This document shows, one piece after another, positions 45,728 to 52,872 of a stretch of 52,872 nt of DNA. The stretch is from Nocardia vinacea NBRC 16497 (GTDB lineage Bacteria; Actinomycetota; Actinomycetes; Mycobacteriales; Mycobacteriaceae). Numbering within the stretch: the first letter of the stretch is position 1; each line of letters starts with the position of its first letter. A program made the translations under genes and the position numbers. The DNA lies in contig NZ_BAGN01000108.1 in the NCBI RefSeq assembly GCF_000308835.1, positions 1-52,872 of the forward strand, given 5' to 3'. Below the pieces are notes generated by a model. That model saw only the letters and a program-made list of their open reading frames with translations. It was not told the origin of the DNA and did no database searches.

Positions 45728-46321
45728 TCAGCTGCCGGCGCCTGGATCGGCCAGCAGGCGCCGCGCAGAGATTTCCAGCAGGTCGGCGACCTCTCCGTAG
45801 GAGAGCAGGCCCATGCCTGCCTGCAACAGTGCGCCGGAGTAGAGCAGTTCCAGCATCGAGAGCCGTTCGGAGTCCTGGGATCCGAGCGCATCGGCGAGTC
45901 GGCTGCGAATCTCCCTGCCGATGCGCACCCGCAGATGCTGTACGTCGGGATCGTCGCCGAGCAGGGCATTGCTGACCGCGCTCGCCAATGCTGGTTCGTT
46001 GGCCACCAACATGGAAATCTGACGCAGGACCGCGACCACGCGTGTGGCCGGGTCCTCGTCACGAGTTTCCAGTGGTGGAGCGGCGATCAGGCGGCGCCAG
46101 TACACCTCCGAGATCAGATGCTCCTTGGAGGAGAAATACGTGTAGGCGGTGGCTGTGCCGACACCCGCAGCGGCGGCGACCAGTCGTATCGTTGTGCCGG
46201 AGTAGCCCTCGCGGGACAACACATCGACTGCCGCGGCGGTCAGGCGATCGACGGTGTCGGCCTGCTTCCCGGTGAGACGCCGTCGAGTTGCTTCGATACC
46301 GGTAGATGCGAGTTCGGACAT
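45728..46321 (-). CDS. TetR-family regulator of the CYP51 locus
   Basis: 197 residues. DNA-binding domain VDRLTAAAVDVLSREGYSGT-TIRLVAAAAGVGTATAYTYF-SSKEHLISEVYWRRL, then a helical ligand domain with LLYSGALLQAGMGLLSYGEV. The gene order (TetR next to CYP51/CYP123 genes) parallels Rv0767c in M. tuberculosis. An operator half-site overlaps its own start codon, and the full palindrome stands before cyp51, so autorepression plus control of the whole locus is the simplest model. The inducer is unknown. Confidence 0.9.
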   Translation of the reverse strand: MSELASTGIEATRRRLTGKQADTVDRLTAAAVDVLSREGYSGTTIRLVAAAAGVGTATAYTYFSSKEHLISEVYWRRLIAAPPLETRDEDPATRVVAVLRQISMLVANEPALASAVSNALLGDDPDVQHLRVRIGREIRSRLADALGSQDSERLSMLELLYSGALLQAGMGLLSYGEVADLLEISARRLLADPGAGS

Positions 46322-46330
46322 GTGTCTGGA
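46316..46330. promoter_or_regulatory. Operator half-site over the TetR start codon
   Basis: GGACATGTGTCTGGA repeats the right half of the palindrome at 45202-45216 (core CATGTGTCTGGA identical). It covers the ATG at 46321 and faces the upstream ligase operon. Confidence 0.7.
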
Positions 46331-46390
46331 TCCTACTGTCTCATGACCAGGACAATTGACGTGGGGCAGGTGTCCTGTCGGGGCGATTCA

Positions 46391-48016
46391 CTACTGATCG
46401 TTTCCCGATCCGACCCGGTGGTCCGGGCTGCGGGTGGCGACATAGTCCTTGGCCCACCGGTAGTCGGGTTTGCCGCTGGGGGAGCGGGTGATGGTATCGG
46501 CGACCCAGATGGTGCGAGGCACCTTGTAGCCGGCGAGGTGATGGCGCACATGGGCGGTCAGCGCGCCGAAGTCCAGCGGCCGGTCGCCTGCGATGGAGAC
46601 CACCGCGGCGACCTGCTGTCCCCATCGCTCGTGCGCGATGCCGACGACCACGGCGTCGAACACCGAATCATGGGATTTCAGAACGCCTTCGACTTCCTCC
46701 ACGAACACCTTCTCGCCGCCGGTGTTGATCACCATATTGCCGCGGCCGAGCAAGGTGATGGAGCCTTCGGCTTCAGCACGGGCGCGGTCGTCGGTGACCA
46801 CCATGCGGACTCCGTCGACGGTCTTGAACAGGCGCTCTGTCTTCGCGCTGTCCTTGTAGTAACCCAGCGGCACCGAGCCGGTTTTTGCTAGCCAGCCTTC
46901 CGCGCCGGCCGCGACTGGCCGCCCGGAGTCGTCGACCACCACCGCGCCGCGGCCGGTCTGCACGCGCGGTCCGCGCCCCGGATCGTCGTCCTTGGTGGCG
47001 AAACCGATTCCGCCGAAGCCTGTTTCGGATGATCCGATGGAGTCGGAGACCACCGTGGACGGAAACTTCTCCAGCAGAGCGTTTTTCACCGGCTGAGAAA
47101 GCAACGCCGCGCCGGAGGCGATGGCCAGCAGCGAGGACGCGTCCACCGGGTCGGCGGCATAGGCGTCGAGCAGCGGGCGGGCGATGGCGTCGCCGGTGAT
47201 CACCATGACCTGGGGCCGTTCGCGTTCCACCGTTCGCCACACCTGTCGCGCATCGAACTTCGACTCGAACACGATGGCATTGCCGGTCCACAGCGCGGTG
47301 AACGTGGGCATCATCGCCGCGGCGTGGATCAGCGGCGGCAGGATCAGCCAGGTGCTGGGATCGGTCTGCGCGCCGAGCCGGGATTGCTGGAATTCGTCGG
47401 CGACGGGATCGCCGGTGTAGAAATCGATGCCGCCGCCGAGGACCCGCCACATGTCCTCCTGACGCCACATCACGCCTTTGGGCATGCCGGTGGTGCCGCC
47501 GGTGTACATCATGAACAGGTCGTCGGCGCTGCGCTCGATCTCGCGACGCGCGGGCGATCCGGCGGCGAGCGCCGCCTCGTAGAAGCCGGCCGTACTGTCG
47601 AGGTGCTCGCTGCACAGATCGTCGTCCACCACGATGGCGTGGCGCACTCCGGGCACGCGTGAGAGTGCCTGTGCCACAGCGGGTTCGTAACTGCGGTGAT
47701 ACACCAGGACTTCGACGTCGGCGTTGTCGTAGAGGTAGCACAGCTCCTCGACGCCGTAGCGGTAGTTGACATTGATCGGGACCGCCCGCAGCTTGAAGCA
47801 GGCGAGGAGGGTCTCCATAGTCTCGATGCTGTTGTGCATCTGGAAACCGATATGGGCGCCGGTGCGCACACCGATCGAAGCGAGGTGATCGGCCAGCCGA
47901 TTGGCCCGGGCATCGAGTTCGGCGAAGGTGATACGCCGACCGCCGTGGATCAGCGCAATGCGTCTGGGCATCGCGTCGACGGAATGTTCGAACAGGTCAG
48001 CGAAGTTGCACGCCAT
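46391..48016 (-). CDS. FadD19-like acyl-CoA ligase
   Basis: 541 residues. Adenylate-forming enzyme with MMYTGGTTGMPKGVMWRQED, DSIGSSETGFGG, LLGRGNMVINTGGEKVFVEE and SPSGKPDYRWAKDY with the A10 lysine. The set MPKGVMWR and YRWAKDYV fits the FadD19/FadD17 group that activates steroid side-chain acids in actinobacteria. Last gene of the leftward operon 52072-46391, 23 bases after the conserved unknown gene. CoA activation of a sterol-like acid is inferred. Confidence 0.9.
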   Translation of the reverse strand: MACNFADLFEHSVDAMPRRIALIHGGRRITFAELDARANRLADHLASIGVRTGAHIGFQMHNSIETMETLLACFKLRAVPINVNYRYGVEELCYLYDNADVEVLVYHRSYEPAVAQALSRVPGVRHAIVVDDDLCSEHLDSTAGFYEAALAAGSPARREIERSADDLFMMYTGGTTGMPKGVMWRQEDMWRVLGGGIDFYTGDPVADEFQQSRLGAQTDPSTWLILPPLIHAAAMMPTFTALWTGNAIVFESKFDARQVWRTVERERPQVMVITGDAIARPLLDAYAADPVDASSLLAIASGAALLSQPVKNALLEKFPSTVVSDSIGSSETGFGGIGFATKDDDPGRGPRVQTGRGAVVVDDSGRPVAAGAEGWLAKTGSVPLGYYKDSAKTERLFKTVDGVRMVVTDDRARAEAEGSITLLGRGNMVINTGGEKVFVEEVEGVLKSHDSVFDAVVVGIAHERWGQQVAAVVSIAGDRPLDFGALTAHVRHHLAGYKVPRTIWVADTITRSPSGKPDYRWAKDYVATRSPDHRVGSGNDQ

Positions 48017-48039
48017 GGGAATTCGTCTCTCAATGGTGC

Positions 48040-49296
48040 TCAGACCACGGTCAAGGGCAGCGGGATGCCGCGATCGGCGAAACGGAAGTCGGCGCCCGTA
48101 CTGAACCGGGTGATCGCAACCTCACCGGCTTCGACGAAGGGCTTGTCGGCTCGGAGAAAACAAATCGCCAGCTCCTCGTCGGTGTCGCCGACGACATGAG
48201 CCGCGTACCGGGGGTTGACCCCGCGCGCCATGGCTTCCAACGGCGCTAGATGCGCCGCGTCGATCACCGACGGCCACACCTGGTCGTGGATGGCTCCGCT
48301 GCGTTTCGGAAGCCGCAGGCGGACTCCGATCTCGCTCAGATCAATGCGTGCTCCGGTGTAGCGCAACGGATTCCACGCCGGGTGCAGTCCCAGCACCCGG
48401 GCCAGCGCCGCATTGTCGTCACCGAGACCGAGTGCGTTGCGGATGCGCTCGGAGGTGAGACCCGCGATGCCGGTGAACTGTTTGCGCACGATGTCGGCCA
48501 CCGCGTCGGTGCGGCTGCCGACCGCGATGCGGAAACCCAATGTCAGCAGATGATGCTGCAGGCATACTTCGTCGGCCATGCGGATCAGGGCGGAGCGGGA
48601 GAAGTCCGCGAACCGCAGGTCGCTGAGCAGCGGGCCGGTGTAGTCGGCGCGGCCCGGATCGGCGGGGTCGATCGGATCGAGATGCACTCGGGCCGCGTGG
48701 GAATCGGCGACCTTATCGGCATTGGGCGGAATCGGCGGTGGGACGTGTGCAGGATCGATGGTGACCGTCCACGCGCAGACCGGATGCCGGTCGGCCGGCA
48801 CCCGGGGCGGGCGATGGATCGGCCGCACCTGCGCATGCGGATTGGTCGCGAGCGCGGTGGCATCGAAGGTCGGGTCCTCGATGTCGTGACACATCGATCG
48901 CACATAGGTCTCACCCATGGGTTCCACATCGGCCAGCGCACCGCAGTGGTCGAGCCAGAACTCGCCGTGATCGTGGTCGTCGACCCGGAAGCGGAAGTCC
49001 ATGAACTGGGGCGGCGCACCGACATCTAGTTGCAGCCCTTTGAAGATCGTCTCGACGCTGTCGCCGGTGAACCCGAATGCGCGCTGCATGCGCCGGGTGT
49101 AGACGGGGCTTGCCACCTGCCATTCCTCGATCGCGATGGCAGTCATGCCCTCTCGGCCGAAGGCGGCGATGCTGTGCGCCATCCCGGATCGGTCGATCAG
49201 GTGGCCGCTCAGCAGGAGTTCGGGGACCAGAACCGCCAGCTCGGCCCGCGTCAGGTCCGCGAAACCGCTGGCGCGCTCGGACTTCGCGCTCACCAC
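48040..49296 (-). CDS. Conserved protein of unknown function in CYP51 locus
   Basis: 418 residues, overlapping the SnoaL-like gene by 7 bases. No membrane segment or signal. Distinct motifs: TRAELAVLVPELLLSGHLID, FRFRVDDHDHGEFWLDHCGA-LADVEPMG, MCHDIEDPTFDATALATNPH and a C-terminal LAICFLRADKPFVEAGEVAI. The HDHGEFWLDHCGAL and SMCHDIEDPTFDAT segments are rich in His, Cys and Asp and could bind metal. I recall similar proteins only as actinobacterial hypotheticals beside P450s. Given the company, an enzyme acting on a lipid or sterol-like substrate is likely; the reaction is unknown. Confidence 0.75.
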   Translation of the reverse strand: MVSAKSERASGFADLTRAELAVLVPELLLSGHLIDRSGMAHSIAAFGREGMTAIAIEEWQVASPVYTRRMQRAFGFTGDSVETIFKGLQLDVGAPPQFMDFRFRVDDHDHGEFWLDHCGALADVEPMGETYVRSMCHDIEDPTFDATALATNPHAQVRPIHRPPRVPADRHPVCAWTVTIDPAHVPPPIPPNADKVADSHAARVHLDPIDPADPGRADYTGPLLSDLRFADFSRSALIRMADEVCLQHHLLTLGFRIAVGSRTDAVADIVRKQFTGIAGLTSERIRNALGLGDDNAALARVLGLHPAWNPLRYTGARIDLSEIGVRLRLPKRSGAIHDQVWPSVIDAAHLAPLEAMARGVNPRYAAHVVGDTDEELAICFLRADKPFVEAGEVAITRFSTGADFRFADRGIPLPLTVV

Positions 49297-49841
49297 AGCG
49301 GCACCGGCGCTTCGCCGATCGTGTACCAGCCGGGCAGCTTCTCACCCGAGGTGGCCCGTTCGATGCGCTTCTGCATACCGTCCGACAGCGCGTTGTCGGT
49401 GATCATGTCGAGGAATAGTGCGCTGACGTTGCCGAAGTCGAAGAAGTCGCGCTGCCACGACCATTGGAAGTTGCCGCCGTAGCGGAACCAGCTGCCGCCG
49501 ATGCCTTCCGGCGAGTAGTTGCGGCCGTCGGGTCGCTTCTTATCGCTGACCTGCTTCCACAGGCCGATGAGGTTGCCGCTGCGCTCGTCGATGACCCAAT
49601 CCTGGTAGGGATAGGTCCAGCCCTCGAGCCCGTCCATCTCCAAACCAATTGCGATGTCGCGGATCTCGTCGCGTCCGACGGCCATGAATTCCTGTTTGGG
49701 GCCGTAGTTCCAGCCGTAGGTGGCGTCTTCGGTGTAGTACTCCGCGAGGGCCCGCCAGTCGCCCTCGGCTTCGCAGTCTCGGTTGGCCTGCAGCCAGCGG
49801 CGCACCATCTCGTCTAGTTCGGCGCGGTCGAAATCGGCCAT
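49290..49841 (-). CDS. SnoaL/NTF2-like domain protein
   Basis: 183 residues from ATG 49841. NTF2-like start MVRRWLQANRDCEAEGDWRA-LAEYYTEDATYGWNYGP, then WTYPYQDWVIDERSGNLIGL and SWFRYGGNFQWSWQRDFFDF. Related folds catalyse ketosteroid isomerisation or polyketide cyclisation; the catalytic residues are not clear here. In M. tuberculosis a KSI-like protein (Rv0760c) lies in the comparable locus. Lies 31 bases after the ferredoxin gene. Confidence 0.85.
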   Translation of the reverse strand: MADFDRAELDEMVRRWLQANRDCEAEGDWRALAEYYTEDATYGWNYGPKQEFMAVGRDEIRDIAIGLEMDGLEGWTYPYQDWVIDERSGNLIGLWKQVSDKKRPDGRNYSPEGIGGSWFRYGGNFQWSWQRDFFDFGNVSALFLDMITDNALSDGMQKRIERATSGEKLPGWYTIGEAPVPLW

Positions 49842-49872
49842 GGCAGGGATCCTTTCGGTTCTCGGTCGGTGG

Positions 49873-50073
49873 TCAGTCGTCGCTGTCGGTGATCGACAGC
49901 GCTTGGGTGGGGCAGTAGCGGACGGCCTCTGCGACGGCGGCACGGGCAGCGGGACCCGGATTCGGGTCGAGGATTTCGACCTTGCCGTGCTTGGGCACAG
50001 TGAAGACCTCCGGCGCCTCGGCCTGGCACACGGCGTGGCCTTGGCACAGATCCAGATCGACGGTGATCTTCAT
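49873..50073 (-). CDS. Single-cluster ferredoxin, P450 redox partner
   Basis: 66 residues from ATG 50073. Cluster motif CQGHAVC...CPTQAL: the second Cys of the usual CxxCxxC is His (CxxHxxC), as in mycobacterial Rv0763c-type ferredoxins that carry a [3Fe-4S] or variable cluster. EILDPNPGP matches that group. It overlaps the SDR stop by 4 bases (ATGA). Expected to pass electrons to CYP51 and/or the CYP123-like P450; a ferredoxin reductase is not in the window. Confidence 0.93.
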   Translation of the reverse strand: MKITVDLDLCQGHAVCQAEAPEVFTVPKHGKVEILDPNPGPAARAAVAEAVRYCPTQALSITDSDD

Positions 50074-50867
50074 GAGCCGCTCCCTGCGTCGCCGGAGAGC
50101 ACCCGGGCCTCGGGTTGGACTTCGGTGAGCTGAATATGGGCGCCCCGCGGTGCGGAGACGACCGCGACGATGGAGGTGGCCAGATGGGCGGCGCGCAGCA
50201 TTTCGGGATGCCGCGCGAAACCCCACTTCGACCAGTCCTCGAGCACCGGGCCGATGATCTCCGCGGTGGTTTCCATGCCCATGCCGGTGAGAGTCGGGCC
50301 GGGCCGCACGAGCGAGGCCCGAACGCCGGTGCCTTCCAACTCCATCCACATCTGCCGGGCCATGACCTCGACCGCGGTCTTGGCGGCGGGGTAGGCCCCC
50401 ATGCGCGGGCGGGGGTTGTTCGCGGTGTCGGAACTGATGATCACGAAATCGCCGCGCTGTCTGGCGATCATGCCGGGGATGACGCGGTTGGCCAGCCGTT
50501 GTACGCCGATCAGGTGAACGTTGATCTGTCGCAGGAAGTGCTCGGGACTCATCTCGTGCACAAGGGAGAACGACAGATCGCCGGCTCCGGACACCACTAT
50601 CTCGGCCGGGCCCAGCGCGGCTTCAGCGGCGGTGACGAAGGCGTCGACCGATGCGGTGTCGCCGACGTCGAGGTAGTGCGCGAACGCTTCACCGCCGTTG
50701 CTCACGATCTTCGCGGCGAGGGCCTCGCACTGCTCGATGCGACGGGCGCCCAGAGCCACCGGAAAGCCGAGTTCGGCAAGCGCTTCGGCAGTTGCCGCGC
50801 CGATGCCGGAGGAGGCCCCGGCGATCAGGGCGGGCCGGCGGTCGGGGTGGGGTTCGAACCGTGGCAT
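50070..50867 (-). CDS. Short-chain dehydrogenase/reductase (Rv0765c-like position)
   Basis: 265 residues. ALIAGASSGIGAATAEALAE, VSGAGDLSF in place of NNAG, Ser in IISSDTANN, and YPAAK. Its ATG overlaps the P450 stop by one base (TAATG). The altered NNAG region suggests a divergent SDR subgroup. It probably oxidises a hydroxyl made by the P450s. Confidence 0.88.
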   Translation of the reverse strand: MPRFEPHPDRRPALIAGASSGIGAATAEALAELGFPVALGARRIEQCEALAAKIVSNGGEAFAHYLDVGDTASVDAFVTAAEAALGPAEIVVSGAGDLSFSLVHEMSPEHFLRQINVHLIGVQRLANRVIPGMIARQRGDFVIISSDTANNPRPRMGAYPAAKTAVEVMARQMWMELEGTGVRASLVRPGPTLTGMGMETTAEIIGPVLEDWSKWGFARHPEMLRAAHLATSIVAVVSAPRGAHIQLTEVQPEARVLSGDAGSGS

Positions 50868-52072
50868 TACCGGACCTCCACGGTGATGGGAAGTTTGGCG
50901 AATCCACGGACGTTCGTCGAGTGCACGCGTTCGATGCCGGCCTCGACGAGGTCGTAACCGCGGACGCGAGAGGCGAATTCGCGCAGGGCGATCGTGGTCT
51001 CCAACCGAGCCAGGTGAGCGCCGAGGCAGAAGTGCACTCCCGCACCGAAACTGGCGAGGTTGCCTTTGTCGGGACGGTCGATCCGATAAGAGTCGCCGTC
51101 TTCGAACACCTCCGAGTCACGGTTGGCGGAGCCGATGAGCAGCAGTACCTTCGAACCGGCCGGAATCGTCGAGCCGTGGATGTCGATATCGGTCGCGGCG
51201 CTACGCGCCACGATCTGGCTCGAGGTGTCATAGCGCAGTGTCTCTTCGACCCAGTCCGGCACCAGGTCGGGGTCGGCGAAAACCTTGGCGTATTCGCCGG
51301 GATTGCGTGCCGACCAGTACAGGGCGTTGCCGAGCAGTTTGGTGGTGGTCTCGTTCCCGGCCACCACCATCAGGAACATGAATCCGATGATCTCTTCGTC
51401 GCTGAGTCGATCGCCATCGATCTCGGCGTGCAACAGTGCGGAGGTAAGATCCTCGGTGGGCGTGCGCCGCCGTTCGGCGACCATGTCGCTGTAGTAGCCG
51501 AGCAGTTTCAGCGCGGCTTCGATGGCCGCGACCGGGACATCGAGCACGCCCTCCTCGCGGTGGACGACCAGATCGGCGAGCCGGCGTACCTCGGCGCGAT
51601 CGGATTCCGGCACGCCCATGAGCTCGGAGATGACGTCCATGGGCAGCTTCCCGGCGAAATCCTCGATCCAATCGAAGGTTCCGCGCGCCAGCGCCGGTTC
51701 CAGGTGCTCGAGAGTCAGTTCGTGTATCCGGCTGTCCATTTCGGTCACCCGGCGCGGCGTGAAGCCCTTGTAGACCAGCCGCCGCATGCGCAGGTGCCGC
51801 GGATCGTCCATGGCGAGAAAGGACATCGTCCTGTGCGCATGCGGGCCCCAGGCGGCGGGATCCAGCGACACTCCATTGGCGCTGGAGAGCCGCACGTTGT
51901 CCCGGAAGGCAGCGATGACGTCGGAGTGCCGCGACAGTGCCCAGAAGTTCAGCTCCCGATTGTGGTAAAGCGGGGCGTCGGCGCGCAGGCGCTCGTAGGT
52001 CGGGTACGGATCGTCGTGGAACCGATAGTCGTAAGGGTCGAATGTGAACGGCTCCAGTGCGGCTGAAGTCAT
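50867..52072 (-). CDS. cyp123: CYP123-like cytochrome P450
   Basis: 401 residues. DPYDYRFHDDPYPTYERLRA, MSFLAMDDPRHLRMRRLVYK-GFTPRRV, I-helix FLMVVAGNETTTKLLGNALY, ExxR in WVEETLRYDTSSQ, heme loop FGAGVHFCLGAHLARLE, and NVRGFAKLPI. These match M. tuberculosis CYP123 (Rv0766c) along the length. First gene of the leftward operon; an operator half-site lies 30 bases before its ATG. The substrate is unknown. Confidence 0.93.
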   Translation of the reverse strand: MTSAALEPFTFDPYDYRFHDDPYPTYERLRADAPLYHNRELNFWALSRHSDVIAAFRDNVRLSSANGVSLDPAAWGPHAHRTMSFLAMDDPRHLRMRRLVYKGFTPRRVTEMDSRIHELTLEHLEPALARGTFDWIEDFAGKLPMDVISELMGVPESDRAEVRRLADLVVHREEGVLDVPVAAIEAALKLLGYYSDMVAERRRTPTEDLTSALLHAEIDGDRLSDEEIIGFMFLMVVAGNETTTKLLGNALYWSARNPGEYAKVFADPDLVPDWVEETLRYDTSSQIVARSAATDIDIHGSTIPAGSKVLLLIGSANRDSEVFEDGDSYRIDRPDKGNLASFGAGVHFCLGAHLARLETTIALREFASRVRGYDLVEAGIERVHSTNVRGFAKLPITVEVR

Positions 52073-52101
52073 TACGCCCCTCTCAAGGAAGACACATAGC
52101 T

Positions 52102-52117
52102 GGACATGTGTCTGGAC
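52102..52117. promoter_or_regulatory. Operator half-site before the CYP123-like operon
   Basis: GGACATGTGTCTGGAC matches the right half of the 45182 palindrome (14 of its 15 bases plus the final C). It stands 30 bases upstream of the P450 ATG. Confidence 0.75.
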
Positions 52118-52271
52118 GGTATCATCGACTTACGTCCATCACAACGGTCAACTCCGAATATCGCGGGCATTCGGCGTGACCTGGGGGCATTCGCCGCCGG
52201 AGTGAAGGAGGTTATCCCCGAAGGTGGTCTTGCGTCCGGTCGCCTATCCGAACTATATTCCGAACACCTGT

Positions 52272-52284
52272 CCAGACATGTATC
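52272..52284. promoter_or_regulatory. Operator-like word before aldehyde dehydrogenase
   Basis: CCAGACATGTATC (preceded by CTGT) is identical to the word at 30876-30888 before the mce operon. It lies 13 bases upstream of the aldehyde dehydrogenase ATG, next to GGAG, so a bound protein would cover the start region. Confidence 0.65.
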
Positions 52285-52296
52285 GGAGCTTGCATT

Positions 52297-52872
52297 ATGA
52301 ACGGCCTCGTCCCTCCCGATGGCACGCCTCTGCTTATCGGCGGCAAGCTGGTCCCCGGCGGCTCGGGCGTCTTCGCGACGATCAATCCCGCGACCGAGGA
52401 AGTGCTCGGCCACGCCGCCAACGCCTCGGCCGAGGACATGGACGCGGCTATCGGCGCGGCACAGACCGCCTTCGCCGAGACCGATTGGTCCCGTGATCCC
52501 GCCCTCCGTGCGCACTGCCTGCGTCAGTTGCGAGACGTCATGCGCGATCACATCGAGGAGTTGCGCGCGATCACGGTCGCCGAGGTCGGCGCGCCCGTCA
52601 TGCTCACCAGTGGCCCACAGCTGGAAGGACCGATCGGCGATCTGTCCTTCTCCGCCGACCTAGCCGAAACCTACTTGTGGGAAACCGATCTCGGCACCGC
52701 TGAGCAGATGGGCATCTCGAGCCGTCGCGTGGTCCGTCGCGAGGCGGTGGGCGTTGTCGGGGCCATCACGCCGTGGAACTTCCCGCATCAGATCAACCTG
52801 GCGAAGGTCGGGCCCGCGCTGGCCGCCGGAAACACGGTGGTGCTCAAGCCCGCTCCGGACACGCCCTGGTGT
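52297..52872 (+). CDS. NAD-dependent aldehyde dehydrogenase, N-terminal part (runs off window)
   Basis: 192 codons from ATG 52297 with GGAG eight bases upstream; the right edge cuts it. ALDH start LLIGGKLVPGGSGVFATINP-ATEEVL, then VGAITPWNFPHQINLAKVGP and ALAAGNTVVLKPAPDTPW, the cofactor-binding region before the catalytic Cys, which lies outside. Divergent from the CYP123 operon and placed like aldA (Rv0768) in M. tuberculosis. Would oxidise an aldehyde formed by the P450/SDR steps. Confidence 0.9.
   Translation, partial: MNGLVPPDGTPLLIGGKLVPGGSGVFATINPATEEVLGHAANASAEDMDAAIGAAQTAFAETDWSRDPALRAHCLRQLRDVMRDHIEELRAITVAEVGAPVMLTSGPQLEGPIGDLSFSADLAETYLWETDLGTAEQMGISSRRVVRREAVGVVGAITPWNFPHQINLAKVGPALAAGNTVVLKPAPDTPWC

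Overview
The window reads as chromosome of a high-GC, mycolic-acid-containing actinobacterium, most likely Nocardia or a close relative. The evidence is an antigen-85-like mycolyltransferase, a complete mce operon, a mycothiol-dependent formaldehyde dehydrogenase, a bacterial CYP51, an F420-type luciferase-like enzyme, GTG starts and dense ATGA/TAATG gene overlaps. The genus is inferred; no rRNA is present.

Layout. 1-6.6 kb is a scarred accessory stretch: an IS3-type transposase fragment, a mycolyltransferase-like gene, a small hypothetical, a 3' tRNA fragment with its terminator, a broken carotenoid oxygenase, and a divergent hydrolase/regulator pair. 6.7-8.6 kb is a TetR regulator divergent from an FAD monooxygenase, with three spaced operators. 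9.1-14.8 kb is a four-gene module (membrane protein, small Cys/His protein, helical-repeat protein, and a divergent 1122-residue CHAT protease); I regard it as the best candidate for an undescribed system. 15.5-18.7 kb holds a frameshifted IS1182-type transposase abutting a lutB remnant, the second copy of a diverged 330-bp repeat, and an aldolase pseudogene.

19-22.2 kb carries a gutted SDR, a gutted thiolase and an intact FadD8-like ligase. 22.2-30.8 kb is a complete mce operon read leftward (yrbEA-yrbEB-mceABCDEF-mce-associated protein). 31.5-37.1 kb is a catabolic region in decay: frameshifted ADH, SRPBCC protein, SDR and ligase fragments, SDR with a late frameshift, DUF1059, TetR, an LLM oxidoreductase and a truncated dehydrogenase. 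37.2-40.6 kb has an intact SDR and the mscR-MBL-methyltransferase group. 40.7-43.7 kb is a leftward glycosyltransferase-methyltransferase-toroid enzyme operon.

43.8 kb to the end is a CYP51-centred locus: cyp51, TetR, FadD19-like ligase, conserved unknown, SnoaL-like protein, [3Fe-4S]-type ferredoxin, SDR, CYP123-like P450 and a divergent aldehyde dehydrogenase cut by the window edge. It resembles the Mycobacterium tuberculosis Rv0763c-Rv0768 neighbourhood, with extra genes inserted.

How they work together: a recurring operator-like word (TCCAGACAyrTG and its reverse complement) sits upstream of cyp51, the TetR gene, the CYP123 operon, the aldehyde dehydrogenase and the mce operon; looser relatives sit before the SDR genes. 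The simplest reading is one TetR-controlled regulon joining import of a hydrophobic substrate (Mce) to its oxidation (P450s, SDRs, aldehyde dehydrogenase) and CoA activation (FadD-type ligases). A sterol-like or isoprenoid-like substrate is inferred from family membership only.
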